Part shown: positions 53,678 through 61,173 of the stretch, in pieces
Position numbering within the stretch: the first letter of the stretch is position 1
Layout: each line of letters opens with the position of its first letter
Source of the DNA: Coriobacteriaceae bacterium
GTDB lineage: Bacteria; Actinomycetota; Coriobacteriia; Coriobacteriales; Coriobacteriaceae
Assembly (NCBI GenBank): GCA_902362275.1
Contig: CABIWB010000003.1
Span: forward strand, 56,619 to 120,618
Direction: 5' to 3'
DNA length: 64,000 nucleotides
Notes under the pieces: model-generated
What the model was told of the DNA's origin: nothing
Database searches by the model: none
What the model saw: the letters and a program-made list of their open reading frames with translations, nothing else
Program-made: the position numbers and the translations under genes

Positions 53678-54088
53678 ATGGGCATCTTCGATAGGTTTTT
53701 CTCCAGCGTCACCGGCGGCAGTCGAGAGCCTCAAAAACCATCAAACATTGAGCTCGAGTTGCGCCGCAGGCTTACTGTGCTCGCAAGCGACGGGGCCACT
53801 CAAGACACTCCCCTGCGCTATTTCCTGCGCTGGGCGGGGCAAGTCCAGGGCGTTGGCTTTCGCTTTACCAACACCAACCTCGCGCAGGCACGCGCGCTCA
53901 CCGGCTGGGTGCGTAACATGGAAGACGGCTCAGTCGAGATGGAGATACAGGGGGCTCCGGCAAATATCCTATCTCATCTCGAGGCGCTTCATGCCTCCTA
54001 CGAGCGTATGGGAACGCGTTTTCGCCTCGTAGACGCCCAGGCCCGAGCCCCACTTGCCAATGAAGACGGTTTCACGCCTCGTTATTAG
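53678..54088 (+). CDS. acyP: Acylphosphatase with N-terminal extension
   Basis: 136 residues. The family core (about 45-130) has the RYFLRWAGQVQGVGFRFTN loop, with the catalytic Arg in GVGFR, and TGWVRNMEDGSVEMEIQG, with the catalytic Asn in RNMEDG. Usual acylphosphatases are about 90-100 residues; here about 40 residues precede, rich in charged residues. Hydrolyses carboxyl-phosphate bonds. GGCATAGCG-type spacing gives no strong ribosome site; translation is coupled to the upstream gene. Confidence 0.85.
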   Translation: MGIFDRFFSSVTGGSREPQKPSNIELELRRRLTVLASDGATQDTPLRYFLRWAGQVQGVGFRFTNTNLAQARALTGWVRNMEDGSVEMEIQGAPANILSHLEALHASYERMGTRFRLVDAQARAPLANEDGFTPRY

Positions 54089-54098
54089 TATTGTGTGC

Positions 54099-54116
54099 TA
54101 AATACGGTATCATTTA
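54099..54116 (+). promoter_or_regulatory. Possible Fur-family operator
   Basis: Imperfect dyad TAAATACGGTATCATTTA in the Fur gene promoter region, roughly 35 bases before its start; compatible with autoregulation. Confidence 0.4.
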
Positions 54117-54149
54117 CCTACGACCGTTGATAGAAAAGAGGCGAGGCGC

Positions 54150-54530
54150 ATGGCGGTGCAAAGAAGGAATACCAGGCAGCGAAAGCTGGTTCTTGACGCC
54201 GTGCGCCAAAGCTATAACCATCCCACCGCCGACGAAATCTACAACGTCGTGCGCGCGCAGGATGACAAAATCAGCCGCGGCACGGTCTACCGCAACCTCA
54301 ATCTCTTGGCCGACGCCGGCGAGATTCTCTCCATCAAGACGCCGGGCGGCAGCCGCTTCGATCGCACGATCGAGCCGCATGCGCATATCATCTGCACCTC
54401 GTGCAGCCGCGTCATCGATGTACCGCTCCCCTTCGATGCCCAACTCGACACCAAGGCGTCCGAGCAAATCGGTTGGAGCGTCACCTCGCACTACACCATC
54501 TTCGAGGGTCTCTGCCCCGACTGCCGGTAG
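54150..54530 (+). CDS. Fur-family metal/peroxide-sensing regulator
   Basis: 126 residues, a compact member. Winged-helix RNTRQRKLVLDAVRQSYNHPTADEIYNVVRAQDDKISRGTVYRNLNLLADAGEI; metal site PHAHIICTSCSRVIDVPLP, with the structural zinc pairs CTSC and CPDC. Size and CxxC pairs suit a PerR/Zur type; the exact sensor cannot be read from sequence. GAGGCG upstream of ATG. Confidence 0.88.
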   Translation: MAVQRRNTRQRKLVLDAVRQSYNHPTADEIYNVVRAQDDKISRGTVYRNLNLLADAGEILSIKTPGGSRFDRTIEPHAHIICTSCSRVIDVPLPFDAQLDTKASEQIGWSVTSHYTIFEGLCPDCR

Positions 54531-54545
54531 ATGTTTGGGACATGC

Positions 54546-55343
54546 CTACTCAGCAAGTAGACGACGCAGCTCTTCTTCGACCGTGCACACGTAGCGGACA
54601 CGGTCATTGACACCGCGCATGCTGGGATTGCAGCTTTCCATCAGATAGGGATGGCCCACCACGTTGAGCATGTCGCGATCGTTTTCGTTATCTCCAAACG
54701 CCATCATTTCGTCAGGCGAGATCCCCAGTGCACGGCCATAATCGGCAAGCGCGGACCCCTTGCCCGAATCAAAGCCGATAAAGTCAGTCCATTCGGTTCC
54801 CGACGTCATCACGTCAACACGGTCGCTAAAGAGGCACTCAAAATACTCCAGTGCCGCCGGCTGCTCCGCCTCGGGCGTCTGGAAGGCAATCTTAATGACA
54901 TCCTCGTCAATGTCTTCGGGACGGTCGACTACCGCCACATCACAATGGACCTCATAACGCAGGTGGTCAACAAACGCATCGTTGCTGCTCATGGTGTAGA
55001 GGTGTCCCTCGCACGAAAGGGTCACGTCGGCGTGGGGATACGCAACCACGGCATTCGCGATATCCATAGCAAGGCTACGCTCCATGGAACGCTTGACAAC
55101 GGCATGCCCCTCGCTCATCACCAGGGCTCCGTTTTCGCATACATAGGCGAGCTCATCGGCCACCGGGGCAAACAGGTAGCGCAAGCTCGCATATTGACGG
55201 CCGCTCGCCGGCATAAACACGATACCGCGACGATGCAGCTCATCGATAAGCTCAAAGGCCTCGGAACGCGGCTCGCGCTCCCCCGGATGCAGCAACGTGC
55301 CATCCAAATCGCATGCAATCAGCTTGATTCCCTCAAGACCCAT
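54546..55343 (-). CDS. Cof-type HAD-IIB phosphatase
   Basis: 265 residues. LIACDLDGTLLHPGE (motif I), FMPASGRQ (II), a cap domain, and MMAFGDNENDRDMLNVVGHPYLMESC (IV) are present. Sugar-phosphate or cofactor phosphatase; substrate unknown. Convergent with the Fur gene. The start at 55343 is set by GGGGGAAAG; the frame runs 20 codons further. Confidence 0.88.
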   Translation of the reverse strand: MGLEGIKLIACDLDGTLLHPGEREPRSEAFELIDELHRRGIVFMPASGRQYASLRYLFAPVADELAYVCENGALVMSEGHAVVKRSMERSLAMDIANAVVAYPHADVTLSCEGHLYTMSSNDAFVDHLRYEVHCDVAVVDRPEDIDEDVIKIAFQTPEAEQPAALEYFECLFSDRVDVMTSGTEWTDFIGFDSGKGSALADYGRALGISPDEMMAFGDNENDRDMLNVVGHPYLMESCNPSMRGVNDRVRYVCTVEEELRRLLAE

Positions 55344-55374
55344 ATGCTTTCCCCCACAGCATCTCATCAACAGA

Positions 55375-55413
55375 AAGACGGACTTTGAATAGTTGCCTCT
55401 CAAAGTCCGTCTT
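55375..55413. terminator. Terminator after the UreE-like gene
   Basis: Perfect 14-bp stem AAGACGGACTTTGA / TCAAAGTCCGTCTT with an 11-base loop, near the HAD gene start. Confidence 0.75.
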
Positions 55414-55426
55414 ACTTATACGCACG

Positions 55427-56005
55427 TTAACCGCGCGCCTTCTTTACAATCGTAAAGTCTGGAGCCATACTCACAACGGCATCCGCCGCACTCGACGCAA
55501 AGCGCCGGTCCGCATCGAGTTCACGGGTAACCGTCGAGAGCCGAACGCCCTCGACGCCCCGGAGCATGCGGCCCAAAACAGGCTGCACCGGCGTATACAT
55601 GCGCACGGTATGCTCGTCCGAATCGCCTCGGAAAAGCGGCGCGTGCATATTGCCGATCTCCCAGCACGCATGCGCGAGCGCAATCGGGTCCATGCGGTCA
55701 ACTTCGACCAAATAAACCTCGGCGCTGCGCAGGCGCACGACAACCGCCACGGGCACCATGCCCGAACGGTCGATGGCGAGCACGTCGCCGTCGGCAAGAC
55801 GACTGCCGTCAGCAGTATCCAGCCGAACATCGACCGTGCGCCCCAGCTCCGTCACGCCCACAAACGCGCATACATCAGCCTGGTCCCAATCGAGCAGCAG
55901 CTCGTCAACTTCAAAGACGCCGCCTAACTTCCGGCGAAGCAGGAGTTCATAGGACGGATCGTTGAGATTTCCCAAGCATGTCGTCGAAACCAAGCGTTCA
56001 GGCAT
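55427..56005 (-). CDS. UreE-like urease accessory protein
   Basis: 192 residues. N-terminal UreE-type beta domain (DVCAFVGVTELGRTVDVRLDTADGSRLADGDVLAIDRSGMVPVAVVVRL), then ALAHACWEIGNMHAPLFRGD..., a match to the UreE C-terminal ferredoxin-like region (GNxHxPL) with later LGRMLRGVEGVRL. UreE is a nickel chaperone for urease. The histidine-rich metal tail is missing. No other urease gene is present here. It ends 3 bases from the FKBP gene stop and is on the same strand, so likely co-transcribed. Confidence 0.72.
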   Translation of the reverse strand: MPERLVSTTCLGNLNDPSYELLLRRKLGGVFEVDELLLDWDQADVCAFVGVTELGRTVDVRLDTADGSRLADGDVLAIDRSGMVPVAVVVRLRSAEVYLVEVDRMDPIALAHACWEIGNMHAPLFRGDSDEHTVRMYTPVQPVLGRMLRGVEGVRLSTVTRELDADRRFASSAADAVVSMAPDFTIVKKARG

Positions 56006-56008
56006 ACT

Positions 56009-56437
56009 CTAACCCTCGACCTCGACGAGCTCGATATCAAAGTTGAGGTCCTTACCGGCCAGCTCGTGGTTGGCGTCGAGCGTCACGGCCTCGGGCGTCA
56101 CGTCAATGACGACGGCGGGGACGGGCATACCGCTCGGCGTGGACAGGAAGAGCTTCATGCCCTTCTCGATCTGCTCGATGTTGGGAACCTGCTCGGCCGG
56201 GAAGGTCAGAACCATCTCGGGATTGTGCTCGCCGTAGGCATCGGCAGCAGGAATGTGCACGGTCTTCTTCTCGCCCACCTGCATGTCGACCACGGCGGCG
56301 TCAAAGCCCTTGATCATCTGACCGGCACCGCAGGTGAACTCCAGCGGCTCGCCGCGATCGTAGGAGCTATCGAACTGCGTGCCGTCGTCGAGCGTGCCGC
56401 GATAATGAGTCTTGACCTTCTTGCCCTGGTTGGACAT
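56009..56437 (-). CDS. FKBP-type peptidyl-prolyl isomerase, SlyD-like
   Basis: 142 residues. FKBP core VKTHYRGTLDDGTQFDSSYDRGEPLEFTCGAGQMIKGFDAAVVDMQVGEKKTV with an inserted IF-domain (AYGEHNPEMVLTFPAEQVPNIEQIEKGMKLFLSTPSG...VDANHELAGKDLNFDIELV). The DANHELAGKxLNF motif marks the SlyD/FkpB type. Escherichia SlyD carries a His-rich nickel tail; here it is absent. Chaperone and isomerase. Its downstream partner is UreE-like, a nickel-link consistent with SlyD biology. Confidence 0.9.
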   Translation of the reverse strand: MSNQGKKVKTHYRGTLDDGTQFDSSYDRGEPLEFTCGAGQMIKGFDAAVVDMQVGEKKTVHIPAADAYGEHNPEMVLTFPAEQVPNIEQIEKGMKLFLSTPSGMPVPAVVIDVTPEAVTLDANHELAGKDLNFDIELVEVEG

Positions 56438-56557
56438 GGAAACCTCCGTGATAAGGGCGGTGCACAACGTGGGCCGCCATGAACATATGGCGCTAACTAT
56501 ACCCTAGTCATACAATTCAAAGACAGTTTGCAAAGAAACGCTGCAACCGGAGGAACC

Positions 56558-57571
56558 ATGGCATATCCCGTATTTGACCTACACTGCGACACCGCCGACC
56601 GCATCGGCTGGGCCACGCTCGATCTCGACCTGCGCTTTACCGCCGGCACCGACGGTTATTTCCCCGGCGACGAAACGCATCCGCAAGATTTCGACCTCAT
56701 CGAGGGCAACGCCTGTGCCATCTCGCTCGCAAAGATCGGCAACACGCCGTGGGCACAGTGCTTCGCCACGTTTGTTCCCGACGAGATTCCCACCGCCCAC
56801 GCCGCGCGCTTCCAGGCACAGATCATGGCGCATATGAGCGGCCAGGCCATGCTCAACCACGACCGCATGGTCAACGTACGCAGCGCCGCAGACATTCGTC
56901 CCGCGCTCAAGGACGGCAAGGTCGCCTGCATCCACACCATCGAAAACGCCACGTTCTTTGCCGAGGACCCCGCGCTGATCGAGGTGCTCAAGAGCCTGGG
57001 CGTACTCATGTCATCACTCAGCTGGAACGCGCAGGGACCGCTCGCGAGCGGACACGATACCCACGCCGGCCTCACCGCCGCCGGCATCGAGGCACTTACG
57101 CAGATGGAGCACGCCGGCATGGTACTCGACGTCTCCCACCTCAATGACGAGTGCTTTGACGAGGTTGTCGCCCACGCCACGCGCCCCTTCGTCGCCAGCC
57201 ACTCCAACTCCCGTGCAGTTTGCGGCGCTAAGCGCAACCTCACCGACGACCAGTTCCGTACCATTCGCGACATGGGCGGCATCGTCGGCCTCAATTACTG
57301 CAGCGAGTTCCTCTCTAACGAAGCGACCAAAGAGACCGCCGCAGACGTCACCTTCGATCAACTGGCGGCACATATCGAGCATTGGCTCGACTTGGATGGC
57401 GAGGACGCCATCGCACTCGGTGGCGACTGGGACGGCGCCACGGTGCCCGCTTTCCTCTCCGATGCCAGCAAGATGCCCGAGTTCCAGAACATGCTTTCCA
57501 AGCATTTTGGCAAGACCGTGATGCAAAAGCTCTGCAGCGACAACGCGCTTGCCTTCTTCGAGCGTTATTAA
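56558..57571 (+). CDS. Membrane dipeptidase-type (M19) peptidase
   Basis: 337 residues. Peptidase M19 metal ligands: VFDLHCDTADR, CIHTIENATFF (the Glu), LSWNAQ, DVSHLNDECF, VASHSNSR, and LGGDWDGATVP. Cleaves dipeptides, in relatives with D-residue or beta-lactam-like tolerance. GGAGGAACC precedes ATG 56558. The frame is open to 56528. Confidence 0.92.
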   Translation: MAYPVFDLHCDTADRIGWATLDLDLRFTAGTDGYFPGDETHPQDFDLIEGNACAISLAKIGNTPWAQCFATFVPDEIPTAHAARFQAQIMAHMSGQAMLNHDRMVNVRSAADIRPALKDGKVACIHTIENATFFAEDPALIEVLKSLGVLMSSLSWNAQGPLASGHDTHAGLTAAGIEALTQMEHAGMVLDVSHLNDECFDEVVAHATRPFVASHSNSRAVCGAKRNLTDDQFRTIRDMGGIVGLNYCSEFLSNEATKETAADVTFDQLAAHIEHWLDLDGEDAIALGGDWDGATVPAFLSDASKMPEFQNMLSKHFGKTVMQKLCSDNALAFFERY

Positions 57572-57645
57572 TTTCACATCCCTTGAGCGGGCCGGCATGC
57601 CGAACGGTCGACATGCCGGCCCGTCCCCAATCTGAAGGACCGCTT

Positions 57646-58422
57646 TTGACGCAGCAGTTTACGATTTCCGTATCCCGACCGGATGGGACGCCCATCCCCG
57701 TCGTCGTTACCAAAAAGCGCGTCAAGAACTTCAACCTACGCGTCACATCGAGCGGTGAGGTCCACGCCAGTGCACCGCTCGGCGCCAGCCGCGAGCGCAT
57801 CGAAGCGTTTGTAAAGCGCAACAGTGCCTGGATTGTCAACCGACTTGCCCAGCGCGAGCAACGTCAGGCGACGGCACGAGAGCCGCTCAGCCCCTCGTCC
57901 ATCATTGCACTTTGGGGCAAGCCCATCACGGTACAGGATGCGCTCGATCACAACTTTGCATCACCCGTACCGCGACCCAAGCAGGCTACCTTCGCAAGTT
58001 TTATGGGTACCGATGAATCGGACGAAGGCCCACAGGCCAAGCGGTACGCAATCCTCGACAGCCTAACGCCCAAAGAACTCCAAGCCCACATCGACCAGCT
58101 CTATACGTCCGAAGTCACATCGGCGCTACGCGATATGGTGCACGCATACGAAATCGCAATGGGCGTCGCCGTTTCCCGCGTTTCCGTACGCAGCATGAAA
58201 ACGCGTTGGGGCTCATGCACGCCCAAATCCGGCGCCGTTCGCATCGCACGAGAACTTGCCGCCTATCCCGTCGAATGCCTCGACATGGTTGTCGCCCACG
58301 AGCTCGTCCACTTGCTCGAGCCAAGCCACAATCAGCGGTTTCACGCCCTGCTCGACACGTACTGCCCCAACAATAGAGCGCTGTCGCAGCGGATCAAGCA
58401 GCCACCCATAGAGACGTATTAG
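57646..58422 (+). CDS. YgjP-like zinc metallopeptidase (DUF45)
   Basis: 258 residues. KKRVKNFNLRVTSSGEVHASAPLGASRERIEAFVKRNSAWI at the N-terminus and VSVRSMKTRWGSCTPKSGAVRIARELAAYPVECLDMVVAHELVHLLEPSHNQRFHALLDTY near the end, with the HExxH-like HELVH zinc site and third ligand in HNQRFH. Function unknown. A TTG start at 57646 (GAAGGACC upstream) avoids running into the dipeptidase frame, from which it is 74 bases away. Confidence 0.87.
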   Translation: MTQQFTISVSRPDGTPIPVVVTKKRVKNFNLRVTSSGEVHASAPLGASRERIEAFVKRNSAWIVNRLAQREQRQATAREPLSPSSIIALWGKPITVQDALDHNFASPVPRPKQATFASFMGTDESDEGPQAKRYAILDSLTPKELQAHIDQLYTSEVTSALRDMVHAYEIAMGVAVSRVSVRSMKTRWGSCTPKSGAVRIARELAAYPVECLDMVVAHELVHLLEPSHNQRFHALLDTYCPNNRALSQRIKQPPIETY

Positions 58423-58428
58423 AACCGG

Positions 58429-58914
58429 TTAGCGCACACGCTCGATCTCGACGCCACAGCTTGCCAGAGGCAGGCCAACAGGAGCCCACGGCTTATCGAG
58501 CTTTATGCGCACACCAAGCAGCGAGGGATAACGGCGCAGCAGCATCTGGGCTGTCCCCTCGGCTGCCGCCTCGATGAGCTTAAACGTATGCTCGCGCAGA
58601 TAGCCATCGACATCGTGGCACACCGAGCCGTAGTCAATCGAGGCATCCAGGTTATCGTGTTCCCCCGCCGCGCGCAGGTCGGCATAGAGCACCAGAGAAA
58701 CGATGAACTTCTGACCCAGCGCATTCTCCTCGGGATACACGCCATGGTTGGCAAAAACCTCAAGGCCGTCAATGACAATGCGATCGGCATGGCGCAGATC
58801 GTCATAGCCCACGTGAGGCACCGCCGTTGCGGTGGATATTTCACCCCTTCCACGGCGGGCGAGCTCAGCACCTTCAGTCTTGGTTGCATTCTCGGGCAGT
58901 TTCTTGTTACTCAA
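58429..58914 (-). CDS. folB: Dihydroneopterin aldolase
   Basis: 161 residues with a long N-terminal extension (about 42 residues). Core: HADRIVIDGLEVFANHGVYPEENALGQKFIVSLVLYADLRAA, with the Tyr/Glu pterin site, and VRIKLDKPWAPVGLPLASCGVEI, with the catalytic Lys. Converts dihydroneopterin to hydroxymethyl-dihydropterin. Third gene of the folE-HD-folB operon, 43 bases after the HD gene. Confidence 0.92.
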   Translation of the reverse strand: MSNKKLPENATKTEGAELARRGRGEISTATAVPHVGYDDLRHADRIVIDGLEVFANHGVYPEENALGQKFIVSLVLYADLRAAGEHDNLDASIDYGSVCHDVDGYLREHTFKLIEAAAEGTAQMLLRRYPSLLGVRIKLDKPWAPVGLPLASCGVEIERVR

Positions 58915-58957
58915 CGCGATCGTCTCCTTCGTTTAGAACCCCGACCGCGCAAACTAA

Positions 58958-59539
58958 CTACACGCGAATCGACAGGTTCTTTTTATCATCGCTCCAGTTG
59001 CAAGCGTTGCGCGCGGGACATGCAAAGCAGGCACGCGACGCTTTGTCGGCTGCATAGAGCAGACGCTCAAGCGGTTGGCTGTTCACGCGCAGCTTTCGAT
59101 GGCCCAGAATGGCCGTCTTAATGGCTGCGGCATCGGCCGGCTCAAACGCCACGTCATCGGGCATGCCGCCGAGAATTGCATCAGCGACGCGTTCGCTTGC
59201 AACATCATGGGATATACCCGATTCATACTGTTCATCTTTGCCGATATCGTGAAGAAGTGCCGTGGCGTAGATGACCTCGCGGTCAAATTCGAGCTGTTCC
59301 TCGAGATTCTTGATCCACATAATGCGAGCGACATCGAGCAGATGGTCAATACCGTGACGGCAGAAGATGCGCCCCGATTCCAACTGTGCAATGTTGCCCA
59401 GGTGCCGCCGGAACAGCCCGTTGGCACAAATGTAATCAATGCGAGGCATGGCACCAAAGGGAGTCAGGCCCGAAGCCATAAAGCCGCGACGCGGCGTCCC
59501 CTCATCGGTTTTCGATGTAAAGTCGTTGACGACCCTCAT
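58958..59539 (-). CDS. HD-domain phosphohydrolase-like protein of the folate operon
   Basis: 193 residues. HD motif set: FCRHGIDHLLDVARI, ATALLHDIGKDEQYESGISHDVASE, AILGHRKLR, and LLYAADKASR as the last Asp. A C-terminal CFACPARNACNW region gives three or four cysteines that might bind metal or Fe-S. The stop of folE is 2 bases upstream. Because the folate pathway needs dihydroneopterin triphosphate dephosphorylation between FolE and FolB, this gene is a candidate for that missing activity. Function is inferred from position only. Confidence 0.78.
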   Translation of the reverse strand: MRVVNDFTSKTDEGTPRRGFMASGLTPFGAMPRIDYICANGLFRRHLGNIAQLESGRIFCRHGIDHLLDVARIMWIKNLEEQLEFDREVIYATALLHDIGKDEQYESGISHDVASERVADAILGGMPDDVAFEPADAAAIKTAILGHRKLRVNSQPLERLLYAADKASRACFACPARNACNWSDDKKNLSIRV

Positions 59540-59541
59540 GG

Positions 59542-60099
59542 TTAGCGGCCCAGCATCCTAAAGAACCGCTCCTCGAGCGCGGGATCGGTCTCAAAGACGC
59601 CACGGCGAGCGAGCGTCACGGTCTTGGTGCCGGGCTTTTGCACGCCGCGCATGGTCATGCACATATGCTCAGCCTCCATGAGCACAATCGCTCCCTGGGG
59701 AGCGAGATAATCCATGAGAGCGTCGGCAACCTGCGCACACAGCTGCTCCTGCAGCTGCAGACGACGGGCATAAACCTCAACCGTGCGGGCGAGCTTGGAA
59801 AGCCCAGCCACCCGACCGTTAGGGATATAACCAATGGCGGCCTTGCCATAAAACGGCAACAGATGATGTTCACACAGCGAGTAGAACGTGATGTCGCGCT
59901 CGATAACCAAATCGTTCGAAGCGACGGCAAAGGTTTTGGACAGGTGTTCCTCGGCACTCTGGTCCATACCGCCGGCGATCTCACCATACATACGGGCAAC
60001 GCGCGCCGGGGTCTCCAGCAGGCCCTCACGAGTTGGGTCCTCGCCTATGCCCTCAAGCAACAGCTTAATGGCGGCCTCGACTTTTTCCTGATCGACCAT
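59542..60099 (-). CDS. folE: GTP cyclohydrolase I
   Basis: 185 residues. Zn/active-site motif [47 protein letters not shown] and [17 protein letters not shown]. First step of folate synthesis, GTP to 7,8-dihydroneopterin triphosphate. First gene of the folate operon. Confidence 0.95.
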   Translation of the reverse strand: MVDQEKVEAAIKLLLEGIGEDPTREGLLETPARVARMYGEIAGGMDQSAEEHLSKTFAVASNDLVIERDITFYSLCEHHLLPFYGKAAIGYIPNGRVAGLSKLARTVEVYARRLQLQEQLCAQVADALMDYLAPQGAIVLMEAEHMCMTMRGVQKPGTKTVTLARRGVFETDPALEERFFRMLGR

Positions 60100-60165
60100 C
60101 TGGGCCTCACTTTTCCGATTTCACGTTCGCACTATGGTACCACGCCCTTCGGCATCGACCACAAG

Positions 60166-60747
60166 CTACATAGTATGGGTCGAATAGACCGGATCATCAC
60201 GCCAAAGTTCAACCGCATCACAAAGCGCAACGCCCTCGCGCTCAGCACGGGCGCGCGTGGCATTCATATCAATCACGCGCTGGTTACTCGAGCCCCTAAA
60301 GCGCAATGAGATATCGTACAGATCCTGAACAAACGGGCCATCCACCAACATATCGAGGCAGGCAAGGATACGGTCCGTCACCTCGGTATGGTGACGACCA
60401 CCCGGCATAAGCTCCTCGAGCACGTCGCCGGTAAAACACCAAATGGTTTTTCCTGACCCCGCAGGATACGCGGCACGAACACGCTCGACAAACTCAACGA
60501 GCCCCGCCTGATTCTCGGGCTCCATAGGCTCGCCGCCCAGAATCGTCAGGCCGTCAATAAAGGGATGATCGAGGCTCTCGATAATCTTGTCCTCGACGGC
60601 ACGATCGAACAGCTCGCCCGCAGCAAAGTCCCACGCGACAGAGTTAAAGCAGTTCTTGCACCCACGACGGCACCCGCTCACAAACAGAGAAGTACGAACG
60701 CCTTCTCCATCAGCAATGTCGAAATACTTTATGTTCGCGTAGTTCAT
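60166..60747 (-). CDS. nrdG: Anaerobic ribonucleotide reductase activase
   Basis: 193-residue radical SAM protein with FVSGCRRGCKNCFN (CxxxCxxC cluster site) and LTILGGEPMEPEN. It generates the glycyl radical on NrdD using SAM. The start at 60747 matches the family N-terminus NYANIKYFDIADGEGVRTS; the frame runs upstream through an inverted repeat. It is separated from nrdD by 426 bases containing two palindromic elements, an unusual distance. Confidence 0.95.
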   Translation of the reverse strand: MNYANIKYFDIADGEGVRTSLFVSGCRRGCKNCFNSVAWDFAAGELFDRAVEDKIIESLDHPFIDGLTILGGEPMEPENQAGLVEFVERVRAAYPAGSGKTIWCFTGDVLEELMPGGRHHTEVTDRILACLDMLVDGPFVQDLYDISLRFRGSSNQRVIDMNATRARAEREGVALCDAVELWRDDPVYSTHTM

Positions 60748-60762
60748 AGGTAACTCTCCCGG

Positions 60763-60846
60763 GAGGCCGGGACATATCATCCCGTCCTCAAACATTCTCG
60801 GCCTTCGGCCTGCGAAACTGCGGGCGGGACGATATGTCCCGGCCTC
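60763..60846. repeat. Large inverted repeat between nrdG and nrdD
   Basis: GAGGCCGGGACATATCATCCCG (60763-60784, in two parts) pairs with 60825-60846 at 21 of 22 positions, with a 40-base loop containing CTCGGCCTTCGGCCTG. It sits just upstream of the nrdG start and may be a REP element or a regulatory hairpin. Confidence 0.8.
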
Positions 60847-61024
60847 ATGCAAAGGGTAACTCAATGAACGAAGCGAACATCGAGTATAGGGTTCGAGGTC
60901 TAATAAAAACTTTGTTGCAGCTCAACCGTCATCGCAAGCAAAGCGTTGCTGCAAGTCAACTCATTTCCGCTAAGAACTTCGAGGAGCGAGCAGACCGCAT
61001 GCTGCATCTCAGCTACGTCAACTT

Positions 61025-61162
61025 GGCCGCCCCGTAGCGAGGCCCCGGACCTTTGCTCGATATGAGTTCCGCACGAACAGGAGGCGCCAGTGGCGCCTCC
61101 GTCGTGAGCCAGGACTGTCCGAAATAGCGAGTAAAGGTCCGGGGCCTCGCTACGGGGCGGCC
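61025..61162. mobile_element. Palindromic element with perfect 30-bp terminal inverted repeats
   Basis: Positions 61025-61054 and 61133-61162 are perfect 30-base inverted copies (GGCCGCCCCGTAGC... at the outer ends), extendable inward with two mismatches to about 39 bases. The interior has a second perfect 9-bp hairpin GGAGGCGCC-AGT-GGCGCCTCC. The layout gives a cruciform of about 138 bp, 12 bases from the nrdD stop. It may be a MITE, a REP/BIME or a transcription terminator structure. Confidence 0.75.
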
Positions 61163-61173
61163 TGCGATGGTTA

